DNA from: Przewalskia tangutica
Taxonomy: Eukaryota > Streptophyta > Magnoliopsida > Solanales > Solanaceae
NCBI GenBank assembly: GCA_029844215.1
Contig: CM056731.1
Span: 79,876,992 to 79,940,991, forward strand
Length of the DNA stretch: 64,000 nt
Reading direction: 5' to 3'
The notes beneath the pieces are model-generated. The model ran no database searches. It was not told where the DNA came from and saw only the letters and a program-made list of their open reading frames with translations. This document shows positions 33,973-44,726 of this stretch, in pieces. The stretch's first letter is position 1; the number at the start of each line of letters is the position of its first letter. Position numbers and translations under genes: made by a program.

Positions 33973-34020
33973 CTTAAGAGTTATACTAACCTTATGGGAG
34001 GTTAAGTATAACCACTTAAG
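33973..34020 (+). other. TATGGG-loop hairpin (E 3' LTR)
   Basis: Arms GTTATACTAACCT and AGGTTAAGTATAAC around TATGGG, with an outer CTTAAG/CTTAAG. The innermost pairs have changed from TT/AA to CT/AG. Confidence 0.7.
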
Positions 34021-34254
34021 ATTGATAAAAGAAACAGCTTTGCCTATGTGTTTATAATGGACTTATATTGAATTGTGAAAAGAATAATAAGATGGTTTGA
34101 TAAGTAGACATGATATGATGCTATGTGTGTTAGTGTCTTGTAACGTTTGTGAAAAAGAGTATGCTTGTTGTGATTATGTTGTTTAAAGATAAGCTGTTAT
34201 GTTAGTATACTATCACTCACCTCTTGAGATGATACCGGGGGTTAAGCCGCCCTC

Positions 34255-34500
34255 CACGCGGGTAGACTCAGCGATGCAGGACCATGATTCGAGAATACCT
34301 ACGCGGGTCCAGGGGGCCTATGCGCGAGCTACGAGTTCCGGTTAGTATGCGGGTTATACCTCACGCGGTCATGTGCTACGCGACAACGAGTCCAGGGGCG
34401 ACGCCGAGGAGTAGCTACCCTCGATGCGGGTTATACCTCATGCGCCCACGTGAGTGGCCTATGCGGACTCGAGTTCAGGATTAGGCTTGCGACGATGATA
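34255..34500 (+). repeat. Degenerate minisatellite (E 3' LTR)
   Basis: Counterpart of 26905-27165. Confidence 0.7.
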
Positions 34501-35080
34501 TGGGCGAGTGGCCTGCTTCGATCATTCGCGGCTCAGACAAGACCTATTACGATTACCTATTGTTGCTCTTGTTTGTGATGTGCACCACGTGCGGTTTCTC
34601 GTTGTTTCACACATATTTGTAAACCGGTTTTAAAAATGATATGTTTTCATTTAAGTACTTTCTGATTCGCATACTTAGTACTGTTGTAATCGACCTCCTT
34701 CGGGCCGCGTTCATGCCGCAGGCGGGCAAGGTGTGCTAGATCCGCATCCTTAGGATCTCTACGTTGGTGTCGGAGCTCCATCTCTTCCGAGGCTCTACTT
34801 TTGTATGATCTCCCATTGTAGATAGTTTTGTATGCCAGGTATGGCGGCCCCGTCCCGCCATAGTTGTATATTTCAGAGGTCTGTAGTCATGTTGTACAAA
34901 GGTCGGATGTAATCGCTAAACCATGATTTTATATATATATGCCGAAAGGCGATGTTTTCACATAAATCGTGTCTTATTTTATAAATCGTTTCATGTCTTG
35001 CTTTATATTTCCGCTGATTACTCGATGTATGACTACTTGGGTGCCGTGAGCACGATCCACGCCCTGAACGGGTCGTGACA

Positions 35081-35287
35081 TCTGTAGTCCTATTGTACAG
35101 TTGGGATGTAACTGCAAAACTTGGGTTATATATATATGCCGAAAGGCAAGCTTTTCATCAGATAAACTGTGTCTTATTTTACAACTGTTTCATGTCTTGT
35201 TTTTATATTCCGCTGATTACTCTGATGTATGACTACTTGGGTGCCCGGGTAAGGCACCAGTCACGGGCCCTGGAATGGGTCGTGACA
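35081..35287 (+). repeat. 3' LTR of D, end
   Basis: The last 202 bp of the D LTR after the duplicated TCTGT (35081-35085). Includes TGCCGAAAGGCA (35137-35148), a GNRA-type hairpin, and GGTGCC/GGCACC, and ends GTCGTGACA. Confidence 0.92.
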
Positions 35288-35651
35288 GAACCCTTAGAAG
35301 TTCTACTCACTTCTACTAAGTACTCCAACCAATTATGGAGATTTTTTCCAAAGGGTTTCGTTTAATGACTGAAGGGAAGTATAATAGTATTTCCGGGCTC
35401 TACGTATAGAGGTAACTTTGGAAAATACTACAAGGTATTTGGGCTAAAGTATTTGGGCATAGTAACAATACTAGAATATAATTTTTCTACCAAGGGAGGG
35501 GTAGTATTTCGAGAACAACTAGGCAAGGGGGGTGTTTTCTAGAGGGCTAGGAAGGGGAGGGTGCTCTCGGCTAGCTCACAAGAGGGGGGGAGAAAGGGAT
35601 TTCAAGACTTGGAAATATTTGTGGATGAAGAAAACCTTCAAGCAAGGGGAG

Positions 35652-35659
35652 TATTTATA
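35652..35659 (-). promoter_or_regulatory. TATA box, F 3' LTR
   Basis: TATAAATA on the minus strand. The sister box in the 5' LTR is at 47285-47292. Confidence 0.65.
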
Positions 35660-35829
35660 GGCCAACCAATGGCCAACCAATGGCCAAGATGAAGCCAAGT
35701 GCAAGGCAAGTGTAAGGCCAAGATTAGGGCAAGTGTACCTTATCCATCTACCACAAAATATCCTACCTAACCCTTGACCAAGAGAAAGGCACAAAAATTG
35801 TCCAACCTAGCCCATTGTTGCCGTCCATT

Positions 35830-35851
35830 GAGGGTGACAAGTGTCACCCTC
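35830..35851. promoter_or_regulatory. U3 inverted repeat (F 3' LTR)
   Basis: GAGGGTGACA/AG/TGTCACCCTC is a perfect 10-bp inverted repeat. The 5' LTR copy is at 47463-47484. Confidence 0.6.
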
Positions 35852-36060
35852 CCGTTGGTCCAAAATATTTCATCTCTCGGAAAAATCCGCAAAAATACAA
35901 AATGACATAGCCGGAATTTTCCCTTCGCAAAGTTTGTAAAACGTTTCGTCGGAAAACGACTCTTTTCAGGGGTTGTGCACAAATTTCGACCCTTAGTCTA
36001 CTTTAAGGCTTAACTTTTATACGTACGCCTCACGCATATACTGAAAATACAGGTATAAAA

Positions 36061-36072
36061 TTCTCCCTCTTA
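36061..36072 (-). other. Polypurine tract of F
   Basis: Minus-strand TAAGAGGGAGAA immediately before the LTR start. Confidence 0.75.
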
Positions 36073-37028
36073 GAAACATTCGTCCGAATGTTCCTTCTGT
36101 GTCTCAAACAAACAGCGCCAAAGATAGTCTTCACTGCCATACTTACGAAAACAACCATGCCACACCTGGCCACAAAATAACATGCGCGAGCATACTTAAA
36201 TCCAGGCCAACGAGGAATCACCTCGACGATACAAAACAGTACCAACTCTCGCTCTTGGTCCAAGGAACACTCCATTCGCACATTCATTTCACAAAAATGA
36301 TCACTTCCATCTTTCAGCACAAGTTCACTTCTTTCCTTTCTCGTCGTACCCTTCTCCAACACTCGAACTCTTCCTAGTACACGTACCACACTCCAGTCAA
36401 CGCTTCTGTTTCCAAAACTTTGGAATCACTACCTCCAAACTTGGTCATCTAACTAGCTTCACTTTCCTCTAAGGCCATTCCCGGCCTTCACGAACCGATT
36501 CTGGTCGAACGCATCCACGAATTCATACGATGGTTACCTAAACTTAGGCCTAGCATCCTCGTGATCCTACCACCTGGCGGGACCACCCCGAACTGACCCC
36601 ACCACAAACCGGGCTGCGGGTTGACCCGCAAATGGTCCTCAACCCGACCCCATAACCGCGCCAACTCTTGTTCCCCGATCCGGAACAATCTTACCTATTC
36701 AAGTCATGAAAGCTACCACTTCCATTTTACACAACCCAAGGAAATTTTTCCCACAATTACTCCACGTATACTTATACCTTCCGACAAGGATCACCCGCAA
36801 AAAAAATCTTGTACGCAAGACGGCCTTACATCTAAGGTCTCAACTGTAAAATATCCTAAGGTTCACACTTTCCATGCCCCCACACTTATCCTTCCAACTA
36901 ACCATGTTTTCTAACTTACAAATAACACAACGCTATCCGTACATAGCACACAATAATAAGATCATCATATCGCGCAAACAAAACTCTAGAGGGTTAAGGA
37001 TATACATGTATCTACCGCTTCACTCTAA
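36073..37028 (-). other. Long non-coding tail of F, partly of unknown origin
   Basis: About 950 bp between gag and the polypurine tract. The gag-proximal part (36750-37028) is homologous to the tail of B. The rest (about 36110-36700) has no match in the other elements here and no pol similarity. A 119-codon frame (36030-36389, minus) runs into the LTR, and a 66-codon frame (36488-36688, minus) contains NPQPGLWWGQFGVVPPGG. I recognise neither. A captured host fragment is possible but unproven. Confidence 0.6.
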
Positions 37029-38262
37029 TCATAGGCACACTGCAGGCGCATACCGTAGAAGGCGATGAACCCGCCATCGATCCAGAGGTCGCTGGCCATG
37101 CCGCTGCATTCTCCTATAAGCACAGTCTCTCGTCACATGGCCCTGACGGCCGCAGGTGAAACAAGCACCAGTAAAAAGACGACATTCCCCGGGATGACGC
37201 CTGCCACATCGTGCACACTGAGGGGGACATGAATCCTGCTGGCTAGAACTCACGTATACCTGTGAACCAGAAGCCCTGGAGCTCTGACCAGCTCCCGAAT
37301 ACCCCGAACGTCCTGAAGATTGTGAAGGACCACTCTGTACTGGCGGAGGTACATAACTAGCCTGCTGCTGAGGCAGTCCGCCTTGAAAGCTACCAAAGGA
37401 TCCTGCTGTCCTGGCCCTCTTCTGCTGATCTCGGTCATTCCGTCGACCTCTCCGTGCCTCACATCCTAGTGCATGAGCCTGCATGCGGGCAATGTCCATG
37501 CCCGGCTGAAGGGCTACACCCGAACAAGCCTCTGCCAAGTACTCATCTAGCCCGGTGACGTAGCGGTGTACTGCCTTCCATATCGCCACTACTGGGACAT
37601 ACCGAGCTAATGAGTCGAACTCCACATTGTACTTCTAACCGCCCGCCCCGCCTCAACGTCAAAAATCTGTTTACCCGAGCCCTCCTCATCCGTGGAGGCA
37701 AGAAATGTGCAAGAAATGCCCTCGAGAACTCGTCCCAAATCTTGGGGAGCGCATGCTCACCTCGACGCTTCCTATGAATCAAACCACCGATCGCAGATCA
37801 CGCAGCCGATGCGAACCGGCGTCACCGACTCGGTCTCCGGCTCGATCACTCATGATCCGTCAGAATCGCTTGATGAACTCCTGCGATCATCCTCGTGCTC
37901 GACCCATAGAACTCTGGCCGCGGCTCGAGAAAGTCCCGTAGTCTCAAATCGTCTACTCGGGGTGAACTCACGGTGCTATCGAATCGAATCGCCAGATTCA
38001 AATTTATCTCATATCGGCCACGACCGCCGCAGAATCGCCATCTCCTTGTACTTATCTCATCCGCCCAGCCGTGGACCGAGGCTCGTGTATCGTGGTCTCA
38101 GCAGCCCATCGCTGCGCTTCTAAATCTCATGGGCCGGGCGGCGCGCAAAACTTCGCCGGAAGCACTGCTCTGCATCGACCGGCTGCGCTCGCATTCTCTC
38201 TGTATCCCACTAGCAACTCCTCACGCTTTGCCTCCGGGCTGGGTTGCCTTGCGCGGAGGCAT
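37029..38262 (-). pseudogene. gag: gag of element F (N-terminal half frameshifted)
   Basis: ATG at 38260-38262 (minus) opens MPPRKATQPGGK. The capsid half (37630-38262) has many indels and stops, though PPEF/YGS-type and FLPPRMRRARVNRF pieces survive. From 37625 to 37029 one frame is intact, with EFDSLARYVP, VTGLDEYLAEACSGVALQPG, a Gln/Ser-rich linker and the knuckle CFTCGRQGHVTRDC (37122-37163, C-x2-C-x4-H-x4-C) preceded by CARCGRRHPGEC. No protease or RT follows. As in B and C, the element codes at most for a structural protein. Confidence 0.88.
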
Positions 38263-38452
38263 AACTGGTAAAAACGAAATACGTCAGAGGGGTCCAACTT
38301 ATCACACAACTCTAAGGCACGATCTCAGAATGAGAAGAATGGAAACCAATCCTAAATGTCCTATAGCCTCCTGATTATAGATGTGGTGCACAACACACCG
38401 ATAATCAAGACTCTACTAGACACGGTCTGTAGACACTTTCCGAGGACTAACT

Positions 38453-38464
38453 GCTCTGATACCA
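38453..38464 (-). other. Primer binding site of F
   Basis: TGGTATCAGAGC on the minus strand, next to the LTR end at 38469. Confidence 0.92.
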
Positions 38465-38468
38465 CTTT

Positions 38469-38635
38469 TGTCACGACCCGAACCCGGGCCCGTGACTGGT
38501 GCCTTACCCCGGGCACCCTAGTGATACAACATCAGAGAGAATCAGCGGAAAATAAAAACTTAAACACACAAGTAGATATGGATCAAGATAAAAGAAAATA
38601 GGCCAACCAAAACGGTTGCCTTTCAGCATATATAT
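38469..38635 (-). repeat. 5' LTR of F, first part
   Basis: The LTR end (TGTCACGACCCGAACCCGGG) up to the C insertion at a TATATA tract. It continues at 44732. Confidence 0.92.
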
Positions 38636-39224
38636 TGTTACACCCCGTATTTACAGGACATGTTTTAGAACGTACGTAAGAACTCACAATGTTAAGATTT
38701 TGAGACTTGTAAAAATTTATCGGAATTATGAAATTTTCGGAAAACGTATTATTGTGAGCCAATTGGGGCTGTGTAGTTATTTAATTGTATTGGACTACCT
38801 TCTATATAATTGTGAGCCAATTGGGGCTGTTTGGTTATTGTATTTCGGCCTTGAAAAAGGTGGCAAAGTTAGTAAAAACAAAGGAGGTGCTGTCCGATTT
38901 TCCGTAGAATTTAGTGACTTGACACTTAGGATATTCTACGTTTAAAGTAAGAGGTTAATGGACGTATTGTGGCTATGATAGGTTGAAGTACTAAGTTTAG
39001 CGTATCCTACTTGAAGAATGGAATAGCTCAAGGTTGAAGTACTTTGGAGCATTTTGCTACTTGTCGACAATCGTCGCGAGGTATGTGAACCTCTTCTTCT
39101 TTGGCATGATCCTACGTATGAAATATCCACGTGATATTATTTCATGTTTCCTCCTACTCTTAGAAGTTAAGAGGTAGTCGTGTGATTTACTCTATGTTAA
39201 GTTTATGTCAAAGTTATCCTAAGT

Positions 39225-39260
39225 CTTTACCAAGCCTTATGGGAGGTGTTGGTAAGAAAG
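39225..39260 (+). other. TATGGG-loop hairpin with unrelated stem (C, copy 1)
   Basis: Arms CTTTACCAAGCCT and AGGTGTTGGTAAGAAAG around TATGGG. The arm sequence differs completely from the GTTATA type, but the loop is the same. The 3' LTR copy is at 43141-43176, and I has one at 62461-62493. Confidence 0.7.
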
Positions 39261-39734
39261 GATTAGGAAATTATGAGATTTGACTCAAAGCTATGTATCT
39301 TGATTTTATTTAAAGTAAGTAAGTGGATTTTGTTGTTCGAAAATGACTATAATTTATATGTGAAAAGGGGATCGATTTTAAAAGTGGATGTTATATGGTT
39401 TTAAGAGAATAAGTTACTTGGTTTTGGAAGTGTATGAAATTTTGTATATTTGTTTATAAGTATAAGTAAGTGGACTTTAAAGAATGTACGTTATAAGGTT
39501 TTAAGACTATGAACTTTGGTTGTCTTCTAAGGATTATGAAACTTTTTTTTTTTTTTAAGTTGTGGACTTGATTTCTAAAGTATTGACGACATGATTTTAA
39601 AGAGTATGTGACTTGAGTTTTAAAAAGAAGAAGTTTTATGATTCTTTTAAGTACGTATGTACGTAGTATGGTTGGGTTTAGTTTCCCTAATGTTGCAAGA
39701 ATTAAATGCCTTAAGTTCTCTAATATGAAAGAAC

Positions 39735-39766
39735 GTTATAATAGCTTTATGGGAAGTTGTTATGAC
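39735..39766 (+). other. TATGGG-loop hairpin (C, copy 2)
   Basis: GTTATAATAGCTT pairs over 13 positions with AAGTTGTTATGAC (three G-U pairs). The 3' LTR copy is at 43650-43681. Confidence 0.7.
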
Positions 39767-39810
39767 GACTTAAGAAGAAGTAATTATACGATGTAAAAGG
39801 TTATGTAAGG

Positions 39811-40185
39811 AAAATACACCGAGCCTACAAATAGGCCGGATTACGTTATAAAATACACCGAGCCTACAAATAGGCCGGATTACGTTATGAAATACACCGA
39901 GCCTACAAATAGGCCGGATTACGCTATGAGATACACCGAGCCTACTCATAGGCCGGATTACGCCATATTACCCCGAGCCTACACATAGGCCGGGTTACGT
40001 CATCTTACACCGAGCTCCACAGGCGGGCCGGATTATGCTACATGATTCCACAAAGACACCGAGCTCCACAGGCGGGCCGGATTATGCTACATGATTCCAC
40101 AGTACACCGAGCCCCACAGGCGGGCCGGATTATGCTACATGATTCCACAGTACACCGAGCCCCACAGGCGGGCCGGATTATGTTA
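39811..40185 (+). repeat. 39/48-bp minisatellite (C 5' LTR)
   Basis: About five 39-bp units (ACACCGAGCCTACAAATAGG, then CCGGATTACG) are followed by four longer units of about 48 bp (GAGCCCCACAGGCGGGCCGG, then ATTATGCTACATGATTCCAC). Confidence 0.92.
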
Positions 40186-40813
40186 AGTAAGATTAATAAG
40201 TTATGTGGAAAAACTTGATAAATCTCTTAAGTATGTATGTAAGAACATGTTGTTAAATCTTATTGAAAGAAGGAAATGAACGGTTAATATACGATTGATT
40301 TCAGGAGTTCATATGACATTCTTTTATGCAGTTATGATATGATTGTTGCACCTTATTTATGTTCCATACTGCACTGTTAATCGACTTCTTCGGGCCGCGC
40401 TCATGCCCGCAGTGTTAGGTGCATTTGGTGATCCTTGCTCTTAGGATCTCGGTTCGATTTTGGGAGAAAGCTCCAATTGCTCCGAGGCTTATCTCAGGGT
40501 ACGGCTTTCACGATGTGGTAGACTTATGTACATTCTGTGGTATGGCGGCCCCGTCCCGCCACGCTTGTTATGTTAACCTCTTAGAGGTCTGTAGTCACAT
40601 GTTGTGGGTCGGTTTGTAAAAAAAAAAGGGAGGGAACTGCTGTTGTTTATGTATATGTATATATGTCCAGGAAGGTAGCCCTATCGGCTAACCTGTTGTT
40701 TTATTTCGTTGTTTATTTTATAAGTTTCATGTATGTTCACGATTATCTCTCGATGTATACGTAAGCGGTGCCTGTGTAGGCACCACGCATGCCCGGTCGG
40801 GTCGTGACAAAAG

Positions 40814-40825
40814 TGGTATCGAGCG
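40814..40825 (+). other. Primer binding site of C, altered
   Basis: Reads TGGTATCGAGCG where the other elements have TGGTATCAGAGC. The same change occurs in H (51113-51124), so it may be a consensus error. Confidence 0.75.
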
Positions 40826-41018
40826 CTTAGTCCTCGGAAAGTGTCTGCATCGTGTTCAGTAAGTCTTGATTATCGGTGTGTTGTGCACCACATCTATAAT
40901 CGTGAGGTCGCAGGACATTTAGGATTGGTTTCCATTCTTCTCTCTCTGAGATCGTGCAGTAGAGCTGTCTTATTAGGTTGAATCCCCTCTGACGTATTCT
41001 TATGTATGTGAATCAGCT

Positions 41019-42130
41019 ATGCCTCCACGAAGGCTCAGGCCCGTGGCAAGGCGCAGCAGGAGCCGCCAGGTGCGCAGAGAGTTACGAGTCCGGGCATGCA
41101 CTATGCCCGAGGTAAGAGGCGGTCGCGAGTTCACCACGCCGCAAGACAGAGGAGCCGAGAGCGGCAGTAGCTCCAGAGGTTCCGGTACCCGAGCCCCCAG
41201 TTCCGCAGCCAGGGGCAGAGTTTAGGGATTACGGAGAGCAGATCAGGCTTTTGACTAGCATAGTGGTAGGGCGGCACATGCGAGCAGCAACTAACCCTGT
41301 GAGCGCATACTGAGGATACGGATTTTCTTGTAGTCCACCCGAGTTTTATGGTTCGAGATCCGGCGAAGATCCTCAAGAGTTCGCTCGCAGCCTACAATGA
41401 CTATGCAGTGCTAGGGCCTCGGACACGAGTCATTGTGTTAGCCTCTTACGGTTACGCGATATTGCGTTGAACCGGTTTGAGTCGTGGTTGCTTTCGAGAG
41501 GGGATGCTCTTCCAAATTGGGAAGAGTTTACAGAGGCCTTCATGAATCACTTTTTGCCTCCCGAGATGGCGAGAGCCCGCAGATAGGTTCTTGACTTTGA
41601 GGCGTAATGGCAGACTATTAGAGTACACTGAGTTTGACTCTGGCCGTGCATGCACACACTATAGTAATGACATGGCGGAGAGTTCATCGTTACGTGATGG
41701 GGCTAGACCGTCATATGATTACCGCATGTTTGGGGTGGCTCTTCACCGGTATGGACATTGCTAGGATGTGCCTATGCACGTGGATAGAGGATGTGGAGAG
41801 AGAGGACCGACCAGACCAAGGCCAGCCCAAGAGGGCTAGGGCGGCAGGGTCTGAGGTGATTTTCGAGGCGAGAGCCTCAAGAAGAGCTAGGTCTACAGCT
41901 CACCGCACAGAGTGCTCCTTCCCGATTTTCAGCGGGGGTTAGATCACCGTAATTCGGGAGCCGGCCGAGCTCCAGAGCTTCGGATCAGATGCGCACACGG
42001 GTTCTAGGCGATGGCCACTTTTCCTCGGTGCTCACGGTGGCCGACATCACCACGGGAATGTCGCCGTGCCATCGCGCTGCTTTACTGCGGGCCGCTGGGG
42101 CCATATGTTGAGGGATTGTCCTAGTAGGAG
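41019..42130 (+). pseudogene. gag: gag of element C (decayed)
   Basis: ATG at 41019 opens MPPRRLRPVARR. The capsid motif FSCSPPEFYGSRSGEDPQEF is recognisable near 41330-41390, and WEEFTEAFMNHFLPPEMARA near 41517-41576, with stops between and after them. The nucleocapsid knuckle near 42020-42118 can only be followed across frames (RCSRC..., RDCP). No pol region is present before the 3' LTR. It does not encode a functional product as read, although the two LTRs look young, which suggests mobilisation by other elements or sequence error. Confidence 0.82.
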
Positions 42131-42539
42131 AGCTACGGGAGGATATCACGCCACCGGATCGATGGCGTTCGCTCCTTCATGAGCTAGGCAGGATGTTCAC
42201 ACACGGCAGCCGTGGCGCAGGTCGTGATGGAAGTTCCCGCTTTAGCGGTCTTTTGAACCGCCTATATGATTTCGTATATCTTCGACCCTTTAGAAATTTG
42301 TATGCATGATAAAGTTGTGGTATGTTTAAGTTTCATGAACAGATCAGATTGAGACTATGTACATGTTAGGAGGAGTTGGAAGTACGAAAAGATAATCTTT
42401 TGGGCTTATTATGATGTATACGCATGCGCGAGGTATTAGGGCCATGTGTGGCATTGTTGGTATGTCGGGGTTGTGAGAAGAAACTATGTCGCTAATTTTA
42501 AGATTGACTCCGAAAGAACAAACGGGGACGAATGTTTCT
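42131..42539 (+). other. Non-coding tail of C
   Basis: About 400 bp without a gene. It contains a stretch (near 42280) resembling the TTAACCCTCTAGAG tails of B and F, and ends with the common GGGACGAATGTTTCTA segment. Confidence 0.6.
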
Positions 42540-42552
42540 AAGGGGGGAAGAA
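42540..42552 (+). other. Polypurine tract of C
   Basis: AAGGGGGGAAGAA, identical to that of B. Confidence 0.85.
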
Positions 42553-44726
42553 TGTTACACCCCGATTTACAGATACATGTTTTAGAACGTACGTAAGAAC
42601 TCACAATGTTAAGATTTTGAGACTTGTAAAAATTTATCGGAATTATGAAATTTTCGGAAAACGTATTATTGTGAGCCAATTGGGGCTGTGTAGTTATTTA
42701 ATTGTATTGGACTACCTTCTATATAATTGTGAGCCAATTGGGGTTGTTTGGTTATTGTATTTCGGCCTTGAAAAAGGTGGCAAAGTTAGTAAAAACAAAG
42801 GAGGTGCTGTCCGATTTTCCGTAGAATTTAGTGACTTGACACTTAGGATATTCTACGTTTAAAGTAAGAGGTTAATGGACGTATTGTGGCCATGATAGGT
42901 TGAAGTACTAAGTTTAGCGTATCCTACTTGAAGAATGGAATAGCTCAAGGTTGAAGTACTTTGGAACATTTTGCTACTTGTCGACAATCGTCATGGCGAT
43001 GTGAACCTCTTCTTCTTTGGCATGATCCTACGTATGAAATATCCACGTGATATTATTTCATGTTTCCTCCTACTCTTAGAAGTTAAGAGGTAGTCGTGTG
43101 ATTTACTCTATGTTAAGTTTATGTCAAAGTTATCCTAAGTCTTTACCAAGCCTTATGGGAGGTGTTGGTAAGAAAGGATTAGGAAATTATGAGATTTGAC
43201 TCAAAGCTATGTATCTTGATTTTATTTAAAGTAAGTAAGTGGATTTTGTTGTTCGAAAATGACTATAATTTATATGTGAAAAGGGGATCGATTTTAAAAG
43301 TGGATGTTATATGGTTTTAAGAGAATAAGTTACTTGGTTTTGGAAGTGTATGAAATTTTGTATATTTGTTTATAAGTATAAGTAAGTGGACTTTAAAGAA
43401 TGTACGTTATAAGGTTTTAATACTATGAACTTTGGTTGTCTTCTAAGGATTATGAAACTTTTTTTTTTTTTTTAAGTTGTGGACTTGATTTCTAAAGTAT
43501 TGACGACATGATTTTAAAGAGTATGTGACTTGAGATTTAAAAAGAAGAAGTTTTATGATTATTTAAGACGTATGTACGTAGTATGGTTGGGTTTAGTTTC
43601 CCTAATGTTGCAAGAATTAAATGCCTTAAGTTCTCTAATATGAAAGAACGTTATAATAGCTTTATGGGAAGTTGTTATGACGACTTAAGAAGAAGTAATT
43701 ATACGATGTAAAAGGTTATGTAAGGAAAATACACCGAGCCTACAAATAGGCCTGACACGTTATAAAATACACCGAGCCTACAAATAGGCCTGACACGTTA
43801 TGAAATACACCGAGCCTACAAATAGGCCTGACACGCTATGAGATACACCGAGCCTACTCATAGGCCGGATTACGCCATATTACCCCGAGCCTACACATAG
43901 GCCGGGTTACATCATCTTACACCGAGCTCCACAGGCGGGCCGGATTATGCTACATGATTCCACAGTACACCGAGCTCCACAGGCGGGCCGGATTATGCTA
44001 CATGATTCCACAGTACACCGAGCCCCACAGGCGGGCCGGATTATGCTACATGATTCCACAGTACACCGAGCCCCACAGGCGGGCCGGATTATGTTAAGTA
44101 AGATTAATAAGTTATGTGGAAAAACTTGATAAATCTCTTAAGTATGTATGTAAGAATATGTTGTTAAATCTTATTGAAAGAAGGAAATGAACGGTTAATA
44201 TACGATTGATTTCAGGAGTTCATATGACATTCTTTTATGCAGTTATGATATGATTGTTGCACCTTATTTCTGTTCCATACTGCACTGTTGTTATCGACTT
44301 CTTCTGGGCTGCGTTCATGCCCGCAGGTGTTAGGTGCACAGTTTGGTGATCCTTGCTCTTAGGATCTCGCTCGCTTGGGAGAAAGCTCCAATTGCTCGGA
44401 GGCTTATCTTGTGGTACGGTTTCACGATGTGGTAGACTTATGTACATTCGTGGTATGGCGGCCCGTCCCGCCACAGTTGTTACGTTAAAACTCTTAGAGG
44501 TCTGTAGTCACATGTTGTGGGTCGGTTTGTAAACGGAAAAATGGATGGACCTGCTGTTGTTTATGTATATGTATATATGTACAGGAAGGTAGCCCTATCG
44601 GCTAACCTTGTTGTTTTATTTCTGTTGTTTATTTTATAAGTTTCATGTATGTTCACGATTATCTCTCGATGTATACTGTAAGTGGTGCCTGTAGTGGCAC
44701 CGCCATGCCCGGCCTGGGTCGTGACA
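42553..44726 (+). repeat. 3' LTR of C
   Basis: 2174 bp, starting TGTTACACCCCGATTT. Contains hairpins (43141-43176 and 43650-43681), a T15 run near 43459, minisatellite (43727-44092) and terminal stem-loops. Differences from the 5' LTR include CCGGATTACG against CCTGACACG in three successive repeat units. Confidence 0.94.
43727..44092 (+). repeat. 39/48-bp minisatellite (C 3' LTR)
   Basis: The same organisation as 39811-40185. The 48-bp units give a repeated 16-residue frame (43947-44129) that is not a gene. Confidence 0.92.

Larger units (their letters stand above)
25300..35080 (+). mobile_element. Element E, gag-pol chromovirus, innermost insertion
   Basis: 9.78 kb, with LTRs 25300-27736 and 32605-35080. 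The target duplication TCTGT is at 25295-25299 and 35081-35085, inside the 3' LTR of D, 207 bp before its end. All gag-pol domains are recognisable but heavily frameshifted. It is the fifth level of the nest A > G > F > D > E, so it is younger than D, yet it looks more damaged. That contrast is one reason to suspect consensus errors. Confidence 0.93.
32605..35080 (+). repeat. 3' LTR of E
   Basis: 2.48 kb, TGTTATACCGTATTT...GTCGTGACA. The order of contents is as in the 5' LTR: inverted repeat 32808-32833, TATA box 33001-33008, tandem repeat 33760-33905, hairpin 33973-34020, minisatellite 34255-34500. The two LTRs differ mainly by small indels and by ACTG/ATCG swaps (27565 against 34912, 27622 against 34966, 27641 against 34984). 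Confidence 0.92.
15618..35287 (+). mobile_element. Element D, gag-pol chromovirus interrupted by E
   Basis: Full-structure Ty3/gypsy element: 5' LTR 15618-18064, internal 18065-23018, 3' LTR 23019-25299 continued at 35086-35287. The target duplication GAACC is at 15613-15617 and 35288-35292. Element E lies inside the 3' LTR. Without E, D is about 9.9 kb. It carries gag, protease, RT, RNase H, integrase and a chromodomain remnant, all with frameshifts. It inserted into the 3' LTR of F. Confidence 0.93.
35288..36060 (-). repeat. 3' LTR of F, right part
   Basis: Continues F after D (35288-35292 is the duplicated GAACC). Contains the TATA box (35652-35659, minus) and U3 inverted repeat (35830-35851). 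The LTR start at 36060 reads TTTTATACCTGT, a decayed TGTTATACC. Confidence 0.9.
38636..40809 (+). repeat. 5' LTR of C
   Basis: 2174 bp. A near-duplicate pair of TTGTGAGCCAATTGGGGCTG lies at about 38753 and 38810. Then come two TATGGG-loop hairpins (39225-39260 and 39735-39766), a T14 run near 39543, a minisatellite (39811-40185) and terminal stem-loops (40396-40784). The 12-bp region TTGTCGACAA (near 39062) is palindromic. Confidence 0.94.
38636..44726 (+). mobile_element. Element C, short gag-only retrotransposon
   Basis: 6.09 kb. LTRs 38636-40809 and 42553-44726 are both exactly 2174 bp. The target duplication TATAT is at 38631-38635 and 44727-44731. The internal region is 1.74 kb with only a decayed gag. 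Its LTR start resembles A and I (TGTTACACCCCGTATTTACA), but the U3 promoter block with inverted repeat and TATA box is missing. The close match of the LTRs suggests a recent insertion into F. Confidence 0.94.

Noticed and set aside
39811..40185. Possible CRISPR-like array
   Set aside because: Units are directly adjacent with no unique spacers, in a plant LTR; it is an ordinary minisatellite.
43947..44129. 60-codon frame made of a repeated 16-residue block
   Set aside because: Translation of 48-bp minisatellite units in the LTR of C.
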